34,795 bases of DNA from Alphaproteobacteria bacterium. GTDB taxonomy: Bacteria > Pseudomonadota > Alphaproteobacteria > Micropepsales > Micropepsaceae. Each line of letters starts with the position of its first letter. Position 1 is the first letter of the stretch. Below the pieces are notes generated by a model, which was not told where the DNA came from, searched no databases, and saw only the letters and a program-made list of their open reading frames with translations. Of this stretch, positions 33,866-34,795 are shown piece after piece. A program made the position numbers and the translations under genes. The stretch is taken from assembly GCA_018971835.1 (NCBI GenBank), contig JAGWZW010000036.1, positions 1 through 34,795 on the forward strand, in the 5' to 3' direction.

Positions 33866-34019
33866 AGAAAAAGGAACAGCAAGTGACCGTCGAGCTACGC
33901 CATCTTTGGCATTTCACCTCGCGCGCATTCCGGCACAATTCGATGACCGGAAATGTCCCACCGAGCATCAGTGCCTTTGAAACATCAGCCCTCTTTGGCC
34001 GCCGGATCTGGAGGATCAC

Positions 34020-34544
34020 ATGAGTTATCAGCCAAGCCTGCGCTCCGGGCCAACGGCACCGATCTCGCTTTTTCGGATCACGCTGGAGGAGCTATCAAGT
34101 CCGCCCGTCGTTCGCGGCGTGGCTTATTGGCGATCGCTTCGCGGCACGCGGCGGTTTCCTTCGCGTCATGCGCTCTCCACCCGCGAGATGTTGCCGTTCC
34201 TGCGGTATGTTGCACTTATACAGGTTCTCAACGGGGGCGAGGACTATCGTTTCCGCCTCGTTGGCGACGCCCATATCGACGCGAGAGGCTATGATTTTAG
34301 CGGCGAAACGATTGCCGAGATGCGAGCTGAAGCGTCATCTTGCGCTGACAGAAGTTTTGCTCTGTGCGAATACATCCGCACCACGGGCGTGCCGTATGCG
34401 CTCCGTGCACCGATTACAACCGGCGGCACCGGCTGGTACGTCGCAAATCGTGAATGCGCCTTCCTGCCGCTTGGGCCCAATGATAGCTTGGTCGATTATC
34501 TCTTCGTCGTCGGCGCATATGCTTTCCAGGCACTGGCTGATTGA
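34020..34544 (+). CDS. PAS_5 (PF07310) domain protein
   Basis: A 174-residue stand-alone sensor-like protein. The PAS_5 family, common in alphaproteobacteria, is recognised by VRGVAYWRSLRGTRRFPSR, the REMLPFLRYVALIQVL segment and DYRFRLVGDAHIDARGYDFSG. No output domain is attached. The start ATG 34020 has GGAGG five bases upstream. Ligand and partner are unknown. From 34545 to the window end only the tRNA fragment is visible. Confidence 0.9.
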   Translation: MSYQPSLRSGPTAPISLFRITLEELSSPPVVRGVAYWRSLRGTRRFPSRHALSTREMLPFLRYVALIQVLNGGEDYRFRLVGDAHIDARGYDFSGETIAEMRAEASSCADRSFALCEYIRTTGVPYALRAPITTGGTGWYVANRECAFLPLGPNDSLVDYLFVVGAYAFQALAD

Positions 34545-34781
34545 GCCGCGGTTGGTTCGGCGGCGGTTGACGTTTCCTATCGCCGCCCACGCAACCGAGC
34601 GTGGCGACTGGGATCGTCCGGGTTCCTCATGGCCCGATCGGGAGGGCATACGCGGAGCCTCTTGCGCATATGCGGTCTTGGTTCGGCTTGGCTAGATCGT
34701 GCCCAAAATTGGGGCTGGAAGTGGGACCAGCGCGCATGTCTGAAAATTCTATCTTTGAAATCAGGCGCTTGTAGAGCGCGC

Positions 34782-34795
34782 TGGCGGACAGGGAG
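34782..34795 (-). tRNA. Possible 3' end of a tRNA-Ser gene (cut by window edge)
   Basis: On the minus strand the last 14 bases read CTCCCTGTCCGCCA. This is the acceptor strand CCTGTCC, the discriminator G and an encoded CCA, as in alphaproteobacterial tRNA-Ser genes whose 5' end is GGACAGG. Only the final bases are inside the window, so this is tentative. Confidence 0.45.

Noticed and set aside
33883..34023. 46-codon frame ending in an ATGA overlap with the PAS gene
   Set aside because: Has a possible GTG start after AAGGA, but the sequence looks non-protein-like and the PAS gene has its own strong ribosome site.

Overview
The window is GC-rich DNA from what looks like an alphaproteobacterium. 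The clues are Caulobacter-type protein families, an exact ECF SigF-type promoter (GTAACC-N16-CGAA) and OmpR-type regulators mixed with TonB-dependent uptake. I cannot name the genus. No rRNA, CRISPR array, transposase or intact insertion sequence was seen. The last 14 bases match the 3' end of a tRNA-Ser gene on the minus strand.

Region 1 (1-9043) is a copper-handling island built as two divergent units. Leftward are a Cys-rich [12 protein letters not shown] protein, a small secreted Met/Cys protein and the tripartite Cu(I)/Ag(I) efflux system cusC-cusB-cusA (cusA runs off the left edge). Rightward from the SigF-type promoter is a bufferin operon. It encodes a secreted four-cysteine DUF2282 peptide, its DUF692/MNIO modifying enzyme, the DUF2063 partner and a DoxX membrane protein. 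Export and periplasmic chelation of copper would be deployed together.

Region 2 (9143-15728) is a five-gene leftward operon headed by an ArsR-rhodanese fusion repressor. It continues with a VTT(TVP38)-rhodanese fusion, a pentaheme cytochrome c, an ArsM-like methyltransferase and a flavin disulfide reductase-like protein. A divergent fatty-acid-hydroxylase-family membrane protein shares the control region, which carries an ArsR-type inverted repeat. The cysteine-rich content suggests metalloid or reactive-sulfur stress; the substrate is unknown.

Region 3 (15752-24369) is an uptake locus. It has a TonB receptor, a FbpABC-type ABC importer, a membrane protein with two ExxE motifs resembling the FTR1 iron permease, and a 55-residue membrane protein. 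Divergent from it are two tandem OmpR-like regulators whose receiver domains both lack the phosphorylation residues.

Region 4 (24370-34795) is a mosaic of short units. It holds a frameshifted DUF1778 antitoxin, DUF488, small unknown proteins, two AhpD-like proteins, sdhB-sdhC-sdhD without sdhA, a uracil-DNA-glycosylase-family protein, a CBS protein, a Crp/Fnr regulator, a DUF1858 protein, a seven-iron ferredoxin and a PAS_5 protein. Four copies of a 22-bp palindrome, GTCTTTGT-N6-ACAAAGAC (two perfect, two degraded), lie 50-105 bp upstream of separate genes here. They look like operators of one regulon, perhaps that of the Crp/Fnr protein encoded in the same block.
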